Source of the DNA: Allolobophora icterica | Lineage: Eukaryota > Annelida > Clitellata > Crassiclitellata > Lumbricidae | Assembly: GCA_963556255.1 (NCBI GenBank) | Contig: OY744607.1 | Span: 50,682,022 to 50,746,021 of the forward strand | Reading direction: 5' to 3' | DNA: 64,000 nt | Part shown: positions 23,495 through 34,448 of the stretch, one piece after another | How the letters are laid out: each line of letters begins with the position of its first letter | Position numbering within the stretch: position 1 is the stretch's first letter | The notes under the pieces: model-generated | The model's database searches: none | The model's input: only the letters and a program-made list of their open reading frames with translations | What the model was told of the DNA's origin: nothing | Program-made: the position numbers and the translations under genes

Positions 23495-23985
23495 TGAATA
23501 AATCATAAATACAATAGATACCACAGCCAACTTCTGTCAGCCGAAAAAAATAACCTCTCATCTCTTGTTCACTCAAATCCATCCAATCCTAGAAATGTAT
23601 GGAAAACCATAAACAATCTTCTTCACTGTGGCTCCTCTCACCCCCTTCCAAACTCCAACGCCTTTGTATCATTCTTCATTGACAAAGTTTCCTCATTCCG
23701 TCTCTCATTACAGACTCTTATCAAAATCAACCTCTATACAAAACCGACTCTTCCCTCTCAGGCGACCTCAATGACACAACTTTGCCACCTGCTGCATCAT
23801 TTAACCTCTGAGTCTGCTACTGAAGAAGAAATCACTACCCTCATTCAAGCCTCGCAAAACAAACAATGTAATCTCGACCCAATCCCAACATCGTTACTCA
23901 AAGACTGTGCAACCCTTCTCGTTCCTACTATAACCAAGATCATCAACGGTCTTTATCGACCTGTCTATAACATAACCGCTTCATG
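23495..23985 (+). pseudogene. LINE reverse-transcriptase N-terminal fragment
   Basis: 'NPRNVWKTINNLL', 'FFIDKVSSFRLSLQTL', 'ATEEEITTLIQAS' and 'CNLDPIPTSLLKDC' are the linker and fingers region that precedes the RT core in L2/CR1-like elements. The frame ends near 23985, before the catalytic blocks. Confidence 0.8.
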
Positions 23986-26019
23986 TCAAGTTTGAACGTT
24001 CAACATAACTTTTGCGTTAGATCATTGAAATTCTGCAGTTGTTGATATATTTTTAACAAAATAGGCAGGTCATAAGGAAAGTAAAGAGTAAAATATATGC
24101 GGGTCAAATGACCTACCGCCAGGCCCTTAGCCAGCCGTCCAGCCGTCCTTTGGACGGCTGAAAATCATTTTGGACGGGAATAAAATGTTCATGGACGGCA
24201 TTGGACCTGATGTCCTAAATGTGGTATAATGTATAATCCATTCCCCTTCATCTGTGTAACGATGTTCCTTTTCCCACACAATATACACTTCTCCTGCAGC
24301 TGTTTATGACCTCGGATAGGTGTAATTAAGTGCCAATTAGGTTGTTTCATGGAAATTGGTAACTGATTTGACTATATAAATACCTTGACCTTATGAAAAA
24401 TTATAGGGACTTGGTTGATCATAAGTTACAGGAAATGTGATCAATATCTGTTCCCTAGGCTATAATAATCAAATAAGGGAATTAAAAATTACAATCTGAA
24501 GTCAACAGATTGTTGTTTGTATCATTGTATATAAAACAAAACTGTTACAATTGTGATGAAAACCCAAAAGTCATACAGTGTAGGGGCATTGCAGACTTTT
24601 GCAGTCGGACTCGTTTTCGGCAAATCGCACCCTTGGTAGAAAACTGCTTTCAGCGATTTGGCGGATTTTGCAGTTTAAGGGCTTTGGGCGATTCGGCAAT
24701 TAGGGTAGACCCCAATACAAGTCCGTGTAGTTAGGCACAAACACAACGTTTTAGCAGTTGGGTAAACCAATAAATTAACTAACTATCTGTCTATTGACTG
24801 TCGAATCTTATCTCCATCAGTTTAATTTACACTTAGCTATCTATGAAACGACTACTTTACAGCAGACATGAGCGATAATATAAGAAAAAAGCGGCACAAC
24901 AAATCTGCAATAAATTGTCGAATAACTAAAAACGCTCAAGTGAGAAACTTGCAGAAAATTGCCCAATGAAACCTCTACATTTAACCAACACAATAAACCG
25001 TTTTTCGCTTTTATACTACTTTTCGCTAAGTTTTATATCGCTCGTAACTTTCAACTACTGCACTACAAATCCTGAGAGAACCTTTACAGGAAACGGAAAC
25101 GGAAACACGGACGCAACGCATTCTTTCGCACACTCCACATGTTTCGGTGACGCCAATAGCCCAAATATTACGTAAGTAAGTAAAGATTATTTTACATAGT
25201 TTATTTTCCGACTGCAATTATTTTAATATGTAAACGACACAAAATCTGAATATGAAATAGATTTGCGCAATGCAAAAAGTTAACTAGATGATCTTGGCAA
25301 GCTTTCTTGGTACTTAGTTAAGAATAGCCAAACAATTCGGTTTGCAACATAAAGGCCTTTATGTTGCAAACTGTCTTAAAGAAGAGAAATTTCTTTCTGA
25401 GTTTAAAAGTGAACTGAAAATAGGTTACTTATTAAAATATAATGAAATATAACCTTGTTGGAAATTGCAGGTCTTTCCCTAATGAATGTCTTTTTGTTTT
25501 TATTAGGATCTCTATCTGCCCTAGTTATAGTAACATTATTATTAATGGACCTCTCTTTTGTTCTATTTTCTTTTCTTTCCTCTTGTGTTACTTCTATATT
25601 ATATTATATTATCTCATTTTTCATTTTTTTCATTTTTCATATTCATTTTGCATAATGTGTCATGTTTTGTCATATTTTGTCAGAATTTTCTTTTCATCAT
25701 AAAATTGCCTTTGTTTGTATACTTTGGTTCTGATTACTCTGTTTCTTGACTTTGATAATTATTTGACTAAGGTATACTGTCAAAAACTGTTTAGATCTGT
25801 GTGACACTCTAAACGTTGACTGAAATGTGAATCAGGTACTAGGGGCCAGGGTGGTATAAGCTTTTAGCTTTTTCCTGGCTTCCTGTTGCGCAGTGATTGA
25901 TATGTTATTGTCATGACTTGTATTTTGTTTTTCTGGACGCAATAAACAATAAACAATTGTTCAAATATGTCTGCTAGGCCTATATCCGTCCGCCCTCTAA
26001 ATGGTAGGCCTAATAGGGG
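23986..26019. other. Unassigned DNA
   Basis: No exon series or RNA gene was found. There is a short palindrome 'ccgtcctttggacgg' near 24148 with 'ggacgg' repeats around it, and a degenerate T-rich low-complexity zone at about 25550-25700. 'cggaaacggaaac' near 25093 is a short direct repeat. Confidence 0.4.
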
Positions 26020-26145
26020 TTCCCTAGCTAGCGGGACCCGTCCCTTTTGGGCTCCCCTTTATGAGCTCAATCAGACAACAGTTGTTTTATATATGGATGC
26101 AATTGATTGATGTCCCTAATAAACGGATTTGATTCGATTTGAGAG
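26020..26145 (+). repeat. LINE 3' UTR fragment
   Basis: 'ctagcgggacccgtccctt' with 'ttgggctccccttt', then AATAAA and a degenerate 'gatttgattcg' tail. It is the same 3'-end type as 2575-2709. Confidence 0.65.
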
Positions 26146-26159
26146 ATAAATAACGATAG

Positions 26160-26500
26160 TAAACAGTCCAGAATGCCCTCGCAGTCAACAAAACTCCCAA
26201 ACACCACCATATCAGTTGACATAACCTCTCTTCTGAAATAACTTCATTGGCTAAAAGTCCCTCAGCGCATCCATTACAAAATTGTATTTCTTACTTAATT
26301 AAAACGTTTTTCAAACCTCTCAACCTTCTTATAGGCCTATTCGCCAGCTATTCACCATCCTACTCGCTCATCATCATATCATTATCTATCGATCTCGGGT
26401 CTCCTCCTCTCTGAAATTCTGCAACTGCTCCTTAGTCTATGCTGCACAGGCTCTTTGGAATGATCTTCCAAGATAGGCCTATCCACCAGTTTCGTCATCC
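26160..26500 (+). pseudogene. LINE reverse-transcriptase C-terminal debris
   Basis: Disrupted frames show 'VQNALAVNKTPKHHHIS', a 'LHWL-KVPQRIHYKI'-like block and 'AALWNDLP'-like remnants, as in the post-RT region of CR1/L2-like LINEs. Several stops and frame changes are present. Confidence 0.5.
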
Positions 26501-26670
26501 TCGGATGATCCTCCTATCTCGCCTGCTACTTTCACCTCTCTCCTCCGCTTGCACTCTCCTCCGCTGCTTTCCACTTACGACTGAAAACCGAACTCTTCAA
26601 GTATCCTATCCTGATTACATTCCTGCGCCACCACACAATCACCACGATCACCAATTACCACCGTAGGCTA

Positions 26671-27330
26671 GCACCCTGCTGTCTCCTCGGCTCGATCTCC
26701 CCGGACTCTGACCTGGGCCACCTGGCACAGGAACGGACAAGGCAGACTGGTTATTGCGGATTTGTTTTGATATAGTGCCGGTGGAATAAGATGGTCTTAT
26801 TGATGTGGCTTCTGTGTGACGCTGAGAAATTTCGAAGATTTACATTTACATTATTTTTATATAGGCCTACATTACAATCGATCGGGTCCATGTAAGCAGA
26901 TCGAGCTCATGCAACATCTGAGGGCACGTGAAGCATTATAAAACAAAGTTCGTCATTTCCTCATAATGTGATTGATCTAATCCAACCACTTCTAATGCGC
27001 CAATGTAATAATGCTCAAGGCATCAGTCGATGGTCTACACAGATCCGAGAGTAGCCTAAACAGAATTTCTTCTTTAGCTCATGCATACACTTTTTCTTAT
27101 TTTCGATTATAATTATGCGTATATAAGTCATGTTATCTCTACGTCACTTGTTAAACTATATTAAAGCGGCTCAAAAATGCAACCCAAGAAAGTTTGTATT
27201 TCAAACAGTTCAAACCGTTACCGTACACGTGCATTATTTTGCTTTTTGTGTGCTATGTTGACTCATTTTTAGCCGGCAAGAACAAATCATCCAATGAAAC
27301 ATGTTGTTACAAACTCCATAAACACTTGGA
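26671..27330. other. 5' flank of the MAP1-family gene
   Basis: No coding feature. A SINE/LINE-tail-like piece ('caccacttctaatgcgcca'-type) lies at about 26985-27035. Confidence 0.4.
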
Positions 27331-27408
27331 CCAATCAAACGTGGCGTTTCAGACGGCGTTCGGTTCTTGTTCACGTGATCATCGGTCGTCGTCGTCGTCT
27401 TGAGGTCG
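27331..27408 (+). promoter_or_regulatory. Probable promoter with CCAAT box and TCACGTGA E-box
   Basis: A CCAAT box lies at 27331-27335 and a palindromic TCACGTGA at 27371-27378, followed by a GTC-repeat leader up to the first ATG at 27409. CACGTG with flanking T/A is the site type bound by USF and MiT/TFE bHLH-zip factors in animals. The in-frame TGA at 27376-27378 limits how far 5' the coding region can extend. Confidence 0.4.
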
Positions 27409-30400
27409 ATGCTGAGGAGTGGAGCAGAAATGGCGGAACTGGAGAATCAAGTAGCAGGAGTCTCCGTTAAGGACGAGCAGGGCGTCTTGCCAGAGGCCCA
27501 GCACGAAACGACGGACGCTGGCGAAAAGACGAAGGGACCGTCCCAGCTTTTAGTCGTTCTCGGAGAAGTGCACAATGTCGAGCAAAGGGATCTGGCGCTC
27601 GGGAGAGTCGTCGCTGGTTGGTTCTTAGCAATTAATTCGGACGTGAACGATTTTGAAATGTTTGACAGAATTGTTTATGAGACGTGGCACCTGAAGGCGA
27701 CAGGTGTCAGATGTGCCTTGGTTTGACTGGAAATTTTGCAGCGTCTAGACAAGTGTGGTTTGTGTGTTTTTGACATTAGTTCAAATGTTCGTATTCGCGG
27801 GATAGCTGAAGGTAAAGTGAAAGCACTCAGGTGAAATCTCTCGAGTTTTTGGACGCGTTTCTAAAATATGTCGGACGGTTCACAGTTTGGGTGTCTGAGA
27901 AAGACCTAATTAAAGCTAGCAGACACTTTTGCAGCCAAGAGAAAGCGATAGTCAACATGCATACAGCTTAATGAGTTGTTTTGGAGTTGAATTGTTATAC
28001 TTGTGTCAGGAGGCACAGATGGATCAACATTTGATATGGTTGACGTTGGCTCAATGTAGTATTTGCAAAGAGCCATTACTTGAGCGATTCCAAATTCATT
28101 GGGAATGTGTTTAGCCCTGTCTTTGGGTTGCCGTGACTACAGGAGGGAAGCCCAGCAAGCATTGAACTGGCAAAATGGACAATATGACTGGACATGAGTG
28201 GTGGTCAACAGGAGTGGCACATGTTCAGACATGTTCATTTCTCACATCCTCGTCAAAATGCTGTTTGAGTTTAGGAATGTGGTCTGAGTTATTTGAGTTG
28301 TTGAGCACTCTTTTAAGGGACTGAGTAGGGTCTGCATTTTACACTGAATCTTTAAAAAAAATTATAATTGCAACCAAACATATTTGCAGGTCTAGATTTT
28401 TGAATTTTTACCAATGTCAAGTTTGAGTCAGATGCTGAAAATAGTATTAAGAAGGATAAATAATAAATTGTAACTTCTATTGCGCCGATATCTAATGCAC
28501 AAGGCTTCAACTGATGGCATACCAAAGCCAAACCATAATCATCAATATCCAGATCAGTCCATAAAACAGAGAGGCAGCCTGTGGTAGATTTGAAGCAATT
28601 TGAAAGGGGTAACAGGTCTAAAATAATTTTGCTGCAGTTGTGTCAGACGTGATTTACATTGATTTTTGCAAATATAATGTATGTAGATTTTTTATGCAAA
28701 TGATGATGATGCACTGCTAAGCTCTTTCTTGGATGTTGCTCACGTGTTTGCAGTTGAGATGTTGTAATGGTTCTGCATTCGTCTATTGATTGACTCTTGA
28801 GCAGATATCAAGCAGCATGATTACGTTTGAGTTTTGTTGCATGTTGTCACATCTGGATTATTATTGAAAAATTATGCGCACGGTTCGTGACAGTCCATGA
28901 CTGCTGACGTGTCCCATAATGCCAGTTAAATGCTAGTGATGTTAGCCATGGTGCCATACCAAAGTGCTAAGCAATAAAATGTAATGCAATAAAATGCTAT
29001 AATTATAGTTCTCTATGTCAAATGATCATGGATGCATGCGCTTGTGGTAATGATGTCATTTTAACAATGAATTGATGGGGGATGCTGTGTGTGAGTTGTG
29101 TATTATATTTCTTGTCTGGGAATCCTGGTCTTGTACGCTGGTCCTGGTCTTGTATGCTGGTCCTGGTCTTGTACACTGGTCCTGGTCTCGTGTGCTGGTC
29201 CTGGTCTTGTATGATGTCTGTTGGCATAAGCTTTGCTAGGTTTAAGCTGAAGGGCAACATTTGTAACGTTAGACTTTGAGTAAGTGGTAGCATTGAGACT
29301 TCTGTTTGTTATGTGAGCATTGTGTTTGGACTGATGGCATTTGGGTAAACAGGATGCAGTCGTTTGTTGGATGGCATACATCCTGCTCCACTTCTTCCCT
29401 CTGTGTTGTTTATTGGTTGGGCTGCAGTCTGCAGCTGCAACTAATTATCCCGATGATCTGCCTTGGCTGCTCCTGTATTAGCTGCTCTGTGGTCTTCATT
29501 GGCAGTGACTAACCTGTGGATTACTCTTTGTGTCCAGCATTTTTGGTGAATTCTGTGCTTTTTGAGGCAAAACAATTAACTATTGCCTGGCAAATTATCA
29601 TGTATTGATAATTGTAATAATCGGGCTTTCTATTGCATGTCAAAATATATGGGGAAAAGTGAAAAAATTGGCATTGGTAGGATTGTTTTTGTGTTGGCCT
29701 GTGCATGAACGTTTCAGAATTTGCCCCTTTGGTTCTTAGGGTTATCTTCTTGGGATACGGAGGCTGCTGGCTGTGACGTTGATGAAGAACTGAATGCATT
29801 TGTGAAGCTACAGCCAAAGGGAATTACGGATCCAACTGGTTAGTGTTTTATCATTTCAAAACTCAGGTAGCACAAGAACTTGTTGCGTAGAGCCCTAGAC
29901 CTACAAGATGTTAGACTAAGATGAAGTGTTTGTAATCCAGCAAAATTTATGACATACGGTGATGATGATTGCGAGACTTGTAACTTGTTGGCCAGAGCTC
30001 AAGGAGACCAAAGTCCGAGTTGATTTACAACTGCTGGCCTATGACAGAGCTAATGTTTCTGTAACAGGTTTCTGAATAGGATTCTGCTCTAGTTTTTGCT
30101 CATAAATTGTGATCATAAATGCATGTAGCTGGATATTGGTCAAGTAGGAATTTTAAGTATTGTTCAATTGATTCAAAGTTTTTTAATATTAACTTGACGC
30201 TCAGAAAACTTAAACTCCTGGCATAGTCAACTGACCAAGCTTCATTACTGAAATTGAATTAATCAGAATTTAATTTGTATAGATTTTCTTACAATTTATG
30301 AAATGCAGAAGTTATTGTTCACAGTGGTTTTGATCTGTAAGAAAGGTCTTGATTGGGTTGTGTTTTGGCCATAAAAAGAACGAGGGAATGTTTGTCTTTT

Positions 30401-33400
30401 CTCTTAGGTGAAACAGTTCTTGAACACAAATCTGAGTTGCTTGAGGTTCAAGTTTTGGTGAATCCTCATCTTCAGACGTTGCAGAAGAAGCTGCATTCAT
30501 TTCTAACCAGCGGCTCTTCTTACCATTTCCTGCTCTACTCGGGTTTGACGCTGCAGAATTCTGGTTGCTGGTTTCTGCAAGACGGCTGCTTCAGCTTCTC
30601 GTCTTTGGTGGAGCTGTTCCATCGATCTGATGTCCAACTGGAAAGTGCTAAACAAAATGATGCCATCATGGATGTGTCTGTGGTTGCGGAGACAGGTGAC
30701 TGGACCAAGGCAGGCGTCGCCAAACTGGCTTCTCGGCTTAAAATTCGGGTGAATCCTCCAACGGTCAAAGCAAACACGGATGGCGCTGTGTCCTTTTCAA
30801 ATTTAATTTCGGCATTTTTGAAGACTCCATCTTGTGAAGACCTCTTGCTTTCGACGAAGGCAGTCGGAAACTTCGGGCAGGGCACGGCAACGATGCATGT
30901 TTTCCCGGCTGGTCAGGGCGACTCAGCGCTGTTTGGGGTGAGCGGATTTAATCTGCTGTTTGATGGAGGCTACGCAAGACGCGCGTGCTTCTGGGAAATG
31001 GTTCGTCATCTGCCAACGCTTGATGCTACCATTGTCTCTCATCTGGGACCAGACAACCTGTTTGGTATTGGCTCCTTCCTCGAAAAGAAGGTCCAGACTA
31101 AAGAGCATCCAGAACTTGGAGTGGTCTTCTTGAACGAAACCAAACATTCGCTGGCAGCCAGTGACAGCAGTCCGTAAGTAGGTCTTTGAAAACTCGGAAA
31201 AGTTTGAAAACTTAGAAACATTAGAAAACATAGAAAAGTTTGAAAACTTAGAAGAGACGCCATTGTTGATTATTATGTGGATTCCGAATGCTGACTGAAG
31301 AGATCGCCTGTCACAGTGGGTTGTCTGGATTATTATGGTATTTTAGAGTTTTTACTTGCACCCATTACTGGATGTGGACTAGGCAAATAACGTGTGTATG
31401 TATATATATATGTTTATATATAAGCGTAATTCCTAGTCTGTAGATCTAGATTTGTCATCTGAATTTAAAACAGATGTATTTAAAGAGAAAAAGCTGTATT
31501 TAAAGAGAGTAATGAGACGCTAAACACGCTGAGAAACGACCAGACCTTTTATGTACAATGTTAGTCGTGCAGCATTTGAATTGCATGGTTTTAAGTATTT
31601 GTGATAATTACTGTCTGTCTCCAGGAGTCTGATGATCAGTCTTGCTGACAAGGGTCAAGCCATCCTGGACAACCTTCGTCAGATGGGAACACCCGTTCTA
31701 CCGTGCCTTGGCTCTGTCCACAATCAGGTCCTTCATCCGGTCAACCTCTACCACAAAGTCGGTCATGGATCCATTGACCTGTACGTTCTCAGTCCGCTGA
31801 GTGATTCCAAGGGCGCTGGAGGTCATCCGCCAAGCTCTTTCTTGCTTGCCTGGAAGCCGGCGTCTGCAAATGAAAAGCTGACACGCATTCTTTTCCCTGG
31901 TAATACGCCACAGGCCAAGATCTTTGAAGGCCTCGACCGCTTGAAGACTGTTGCCCTCTTTCAGAATGCCCTCGGAGTGGCAGAGAAGATTCATGGAACC
32001 GGAAAAAGCTTGGAAAAATCCGCAGCCGTGGGTGCGAAACCTGCAACTGTAAAAACAAAGCCGCCTACCGGATCGAGGCCAGAAACAAAGGATGTCAAGA
32101 AGCCGGTGCCCGAGCAGAAGGCAAGCACCGAGCAGCACAAGCAGACTGTGCAAAAAGTTCCAGAGCCGAAGGAAGTAAAGAAACCAATAGGTGATGTGAA
32201 GGAAGCTAAGAAAGCAATTGCTGCATCAACTGAGGCAAAGAATGGAAAGGCTGTTGGTTCAGTAAAGAAGGAGAAAGAGTCGCCTGTTAAAGCAACTCCG
32301 GCTGCCTCAAAGATTGCAAGGAAGACTGAAGGAGATGGTGGAAAAGGCACAAAGAAAGCAACGTCCAAGCAACCACCTGCTGCTGGTGCAGCAGCTCTTA
32401 CAACCAAGGCAACAGCTGCAAATGAGGTTGTAAAACGTGAAGAGAAACTGCGGGTGGGAACTGACGAGACCTCTGCACTGCCTATGCCATCTGAGGTCGA
32501 TGATCCGCTGAATATATCTCCAGACATGGTAGGTGCAGGAGAGCTGTCGCAAGTCCAGTCTCTCCCAGATCCAACTGCTCCAGAAGAACAGCTTGCTGAA
32601 GAGTTTGGGATGCAAAACGATGATGTGAGAATTGCTGAGACAGCGGCAGAAGAACCAGAGTATCCGGAGGGTGATTGTGGACTGGATGACGATTCTCTAG
32701 CAGAAAACGACGAAGATTCTGCTGAAATAAAAGCTAGAGGAGATGGACAGAACTTGGCAACAGACGAATCATTTGACCCGTCGAAGGAATGGGGAGTGCC
32801 AGAAGGTCTTCCCGCTCCGGTCAACGGAAAGGAACCGTCCGCGGCAACTGCAAAGAAAACCAGTCAAAGCGTATCGATCGTTGCAGGAGCAGCCAATGCA
32901 AAGAAGCCAGACGCATCAAGAAACACTGAGACAAAGGCCTCGACGAAGCGCCCAACAACTGCACCTGAGCGACTGAACAACACAACACGGGAAGACGAGG
33001 ACAAGACCGCCGCAGCCAATCAGAGCACGGCGAAAGGTCGTCCATCCTTGACGTTGTCTCACAAGGAAGGCGCTAGCTCGGCACGCGTGGATTTGAAGAA
33101 GCAGAAACCGGTCGTTCCGTTTTACGTGGACGTGGCATACATTCCAGGCCATGGCAGTCTCCACTACTTTGACGTCGACTTCTTCCGGCGCGTCCGTGCG
33201 CGCCACTACGTCCTCAGTTCCATCAACCCAAACATCAAGGCTCTGGCGCTTCTTGTCGAAGGAAAACAGACGTGGGAGGACTCGAGTGCAGAAGTCTCGA
33301 TCATTCCAACGTACGACTCAGAACCGATGCTGTCGTGGATCCTAGAGAACAAGGACCAGTTGCAGAAGCTGAACATTAAGATTGGTCCTCCGGCATACAA

Positions 33401-33461
33401 GTGTGTGATGCAGTTGCAGGAGTTGGATACCTGTTGTGCCTCATATCGTCTGGAGCTCTAA
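27409..33461 (+). CDS. MAP1-family microtubule-associated protein (4 exons)
   Basis: The spliced model is 27409-27616, 29740-29838, 30408-31173 and 31625-33461, with GT..AG junctions and consistent phase. It encodes about 969 aa, or 962 from the better-context ATG at 27430. Visible parts in order are: 'LLVVLGEV' and 'SSWDT...CDVDEELNAFV' at the N-terminus as in MAP1A/B; a metallo-beta-lactamase-like region near residues 265-345 ('FPAGQGDSALFG', 'FNLLFDGG', 'HLGPDNLFGI'); 'RILFPGNTPQ' near 450; a long Lys/Pro/Ala-rich basic stretch and an acidic stretch typical of disordered microtubule-binding regions; and the C-terminal light-chain domain from about 855 ('VPFYVDVAYIPGHG', 'FFRRVRARHYVLS'). 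The family binds and stabilises microtubules and is usually cleaved into heavy and light chains. The length is close to vertebrate MAP1S and far below MAP1A/B. The gene converges on NCBP1. Confidence 0.9.
28460..28560 (-). repeat. SINE tail fragment in MAP1 intron 1
   Basis: 'taacttctattgcgccgata', then 'ctaatgcacaaggcttcaac' and 'tgatggcataccaaagcc'. Read in reverse it matches the tail of the SINE at 12228-12430. Related pieces occur at 38100-38190, 39345-39400, 42600-42690, 45545-45650 and 49540-49640. Confidence 0.6.
29124..29213 (+). repeat. 19-bp minisatellite in MAP1 intron 1
   Basis: About 4.7 copies of the unit 'cctggtcttgtatgctggt' with few substitutions. Confidence 0.9.
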
Positions 33462-33922
33462 GGGTTATGCCTTCGTCGTCATCTGATGCTCATCGTTCTT
33501 GCTGGACGCTTTGCACGAGTCGTTTAGTGTGTTGACGGTTTACGCGAAAGTAGTAACGGTTAACGTATCTTGTTCAGGTTTTATGGTTTGTGCATATCTT
33601 GTGTTGTGATCGAGTTAAATGTGAACGCGTTTGGCCTTGCCATGCATCGTCGTCGCTTCTATGGATGCTAGATAGAACGAGCTCACTGCCTTCAATTTTG
33701 TTGATGCCTAGCTGCACAGTTTGCCTTTTCTTGCTCATTTGTTGATCGAGTATGTTGGACGCACGCGAACACAAAATTTGTACGAATTTTTACTTGCCTG
33801 TAACCCAAAGATTACCTGAAAAGTGCCTATGTACACGAAATGTTCGTTAGATGTTTAAATATCTTGCACTGTTGTATAAGCTTGCTAGAATTCACTGCAA
33901 ATATTTGCCTTTATTTTTGACT

Positions 33923-33960
33923 AATAAATTGTCGTCGTCCACCAGTTGAATGCGTTTATT
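33923..33960. promoter_or_regulatory. Polyadenylation signals of two converging genes
   Basis: AATAAA on the plus strand at 33923-33928 lies about 460 bp after the MAP1 stop. On the minus strand AATAAA occurs at 33960-33955 and 33915-33910, about 490-535 bp after the NCBP1 stop. If these are used, the two 3' ends meet or overlap by tens of bases. Confidence 0.5.
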
Positions 33961-34448
33961 TCTTGAACCGTAAATGGCAGAAGCCATCAACACTCTTTAG
34001 ATCTTCATTTTAATAACAACACGGATTTGCAAGCAAGTGAAACTAATGTCATTTACATAGGCAGTCTATTTTGCTTGACATCCAAGCTTTACTTGATACC
34101 AAGTTCATTGGCATGCCCACTATTAAGCACATCATCTTGCCGTTGCTGAGATTAGGGCTTCTTCCACTAGCTTGGAAAACCGCGGAGACCAGACTTGCGT
34201 TGGGTCAAAACTGTCCGACACATAATCGCCATTACAGTAAAAACCCGAGGCAACAGAAAAACTTAAAACAATTTTGAACCCAGTGTAGGCCACCTTCATT
34301 GTCTGACAAATTCTTAACATTCTGAATGATTACGGAGGCAACAAAAGAGAAACAACTTGTGAAAAAACAAAAAACCTTATTGTTTCAGTAACCGATGGTT
34401 ACAACAATAAAAACACAGTTATTCGCCTGTCAGTCTTTTTACTTTGCT
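33961..34448 (-). other. Probable 3' UTR of NCBP1
   Basis: Non-coding sequence between the NCBP1 stop (34449-34451) and the minus-strand AATAAA at 33960. No other feature was found. Confidence 0.45.

Noticed and set aside
31991..32824. 277-codon minus-strand ORF rich in Ser, Ala, Phe
   Set aside because: It is the antisense shadow of the repetitive Lys/Ala/Glu region of the MAP1 exon 4.
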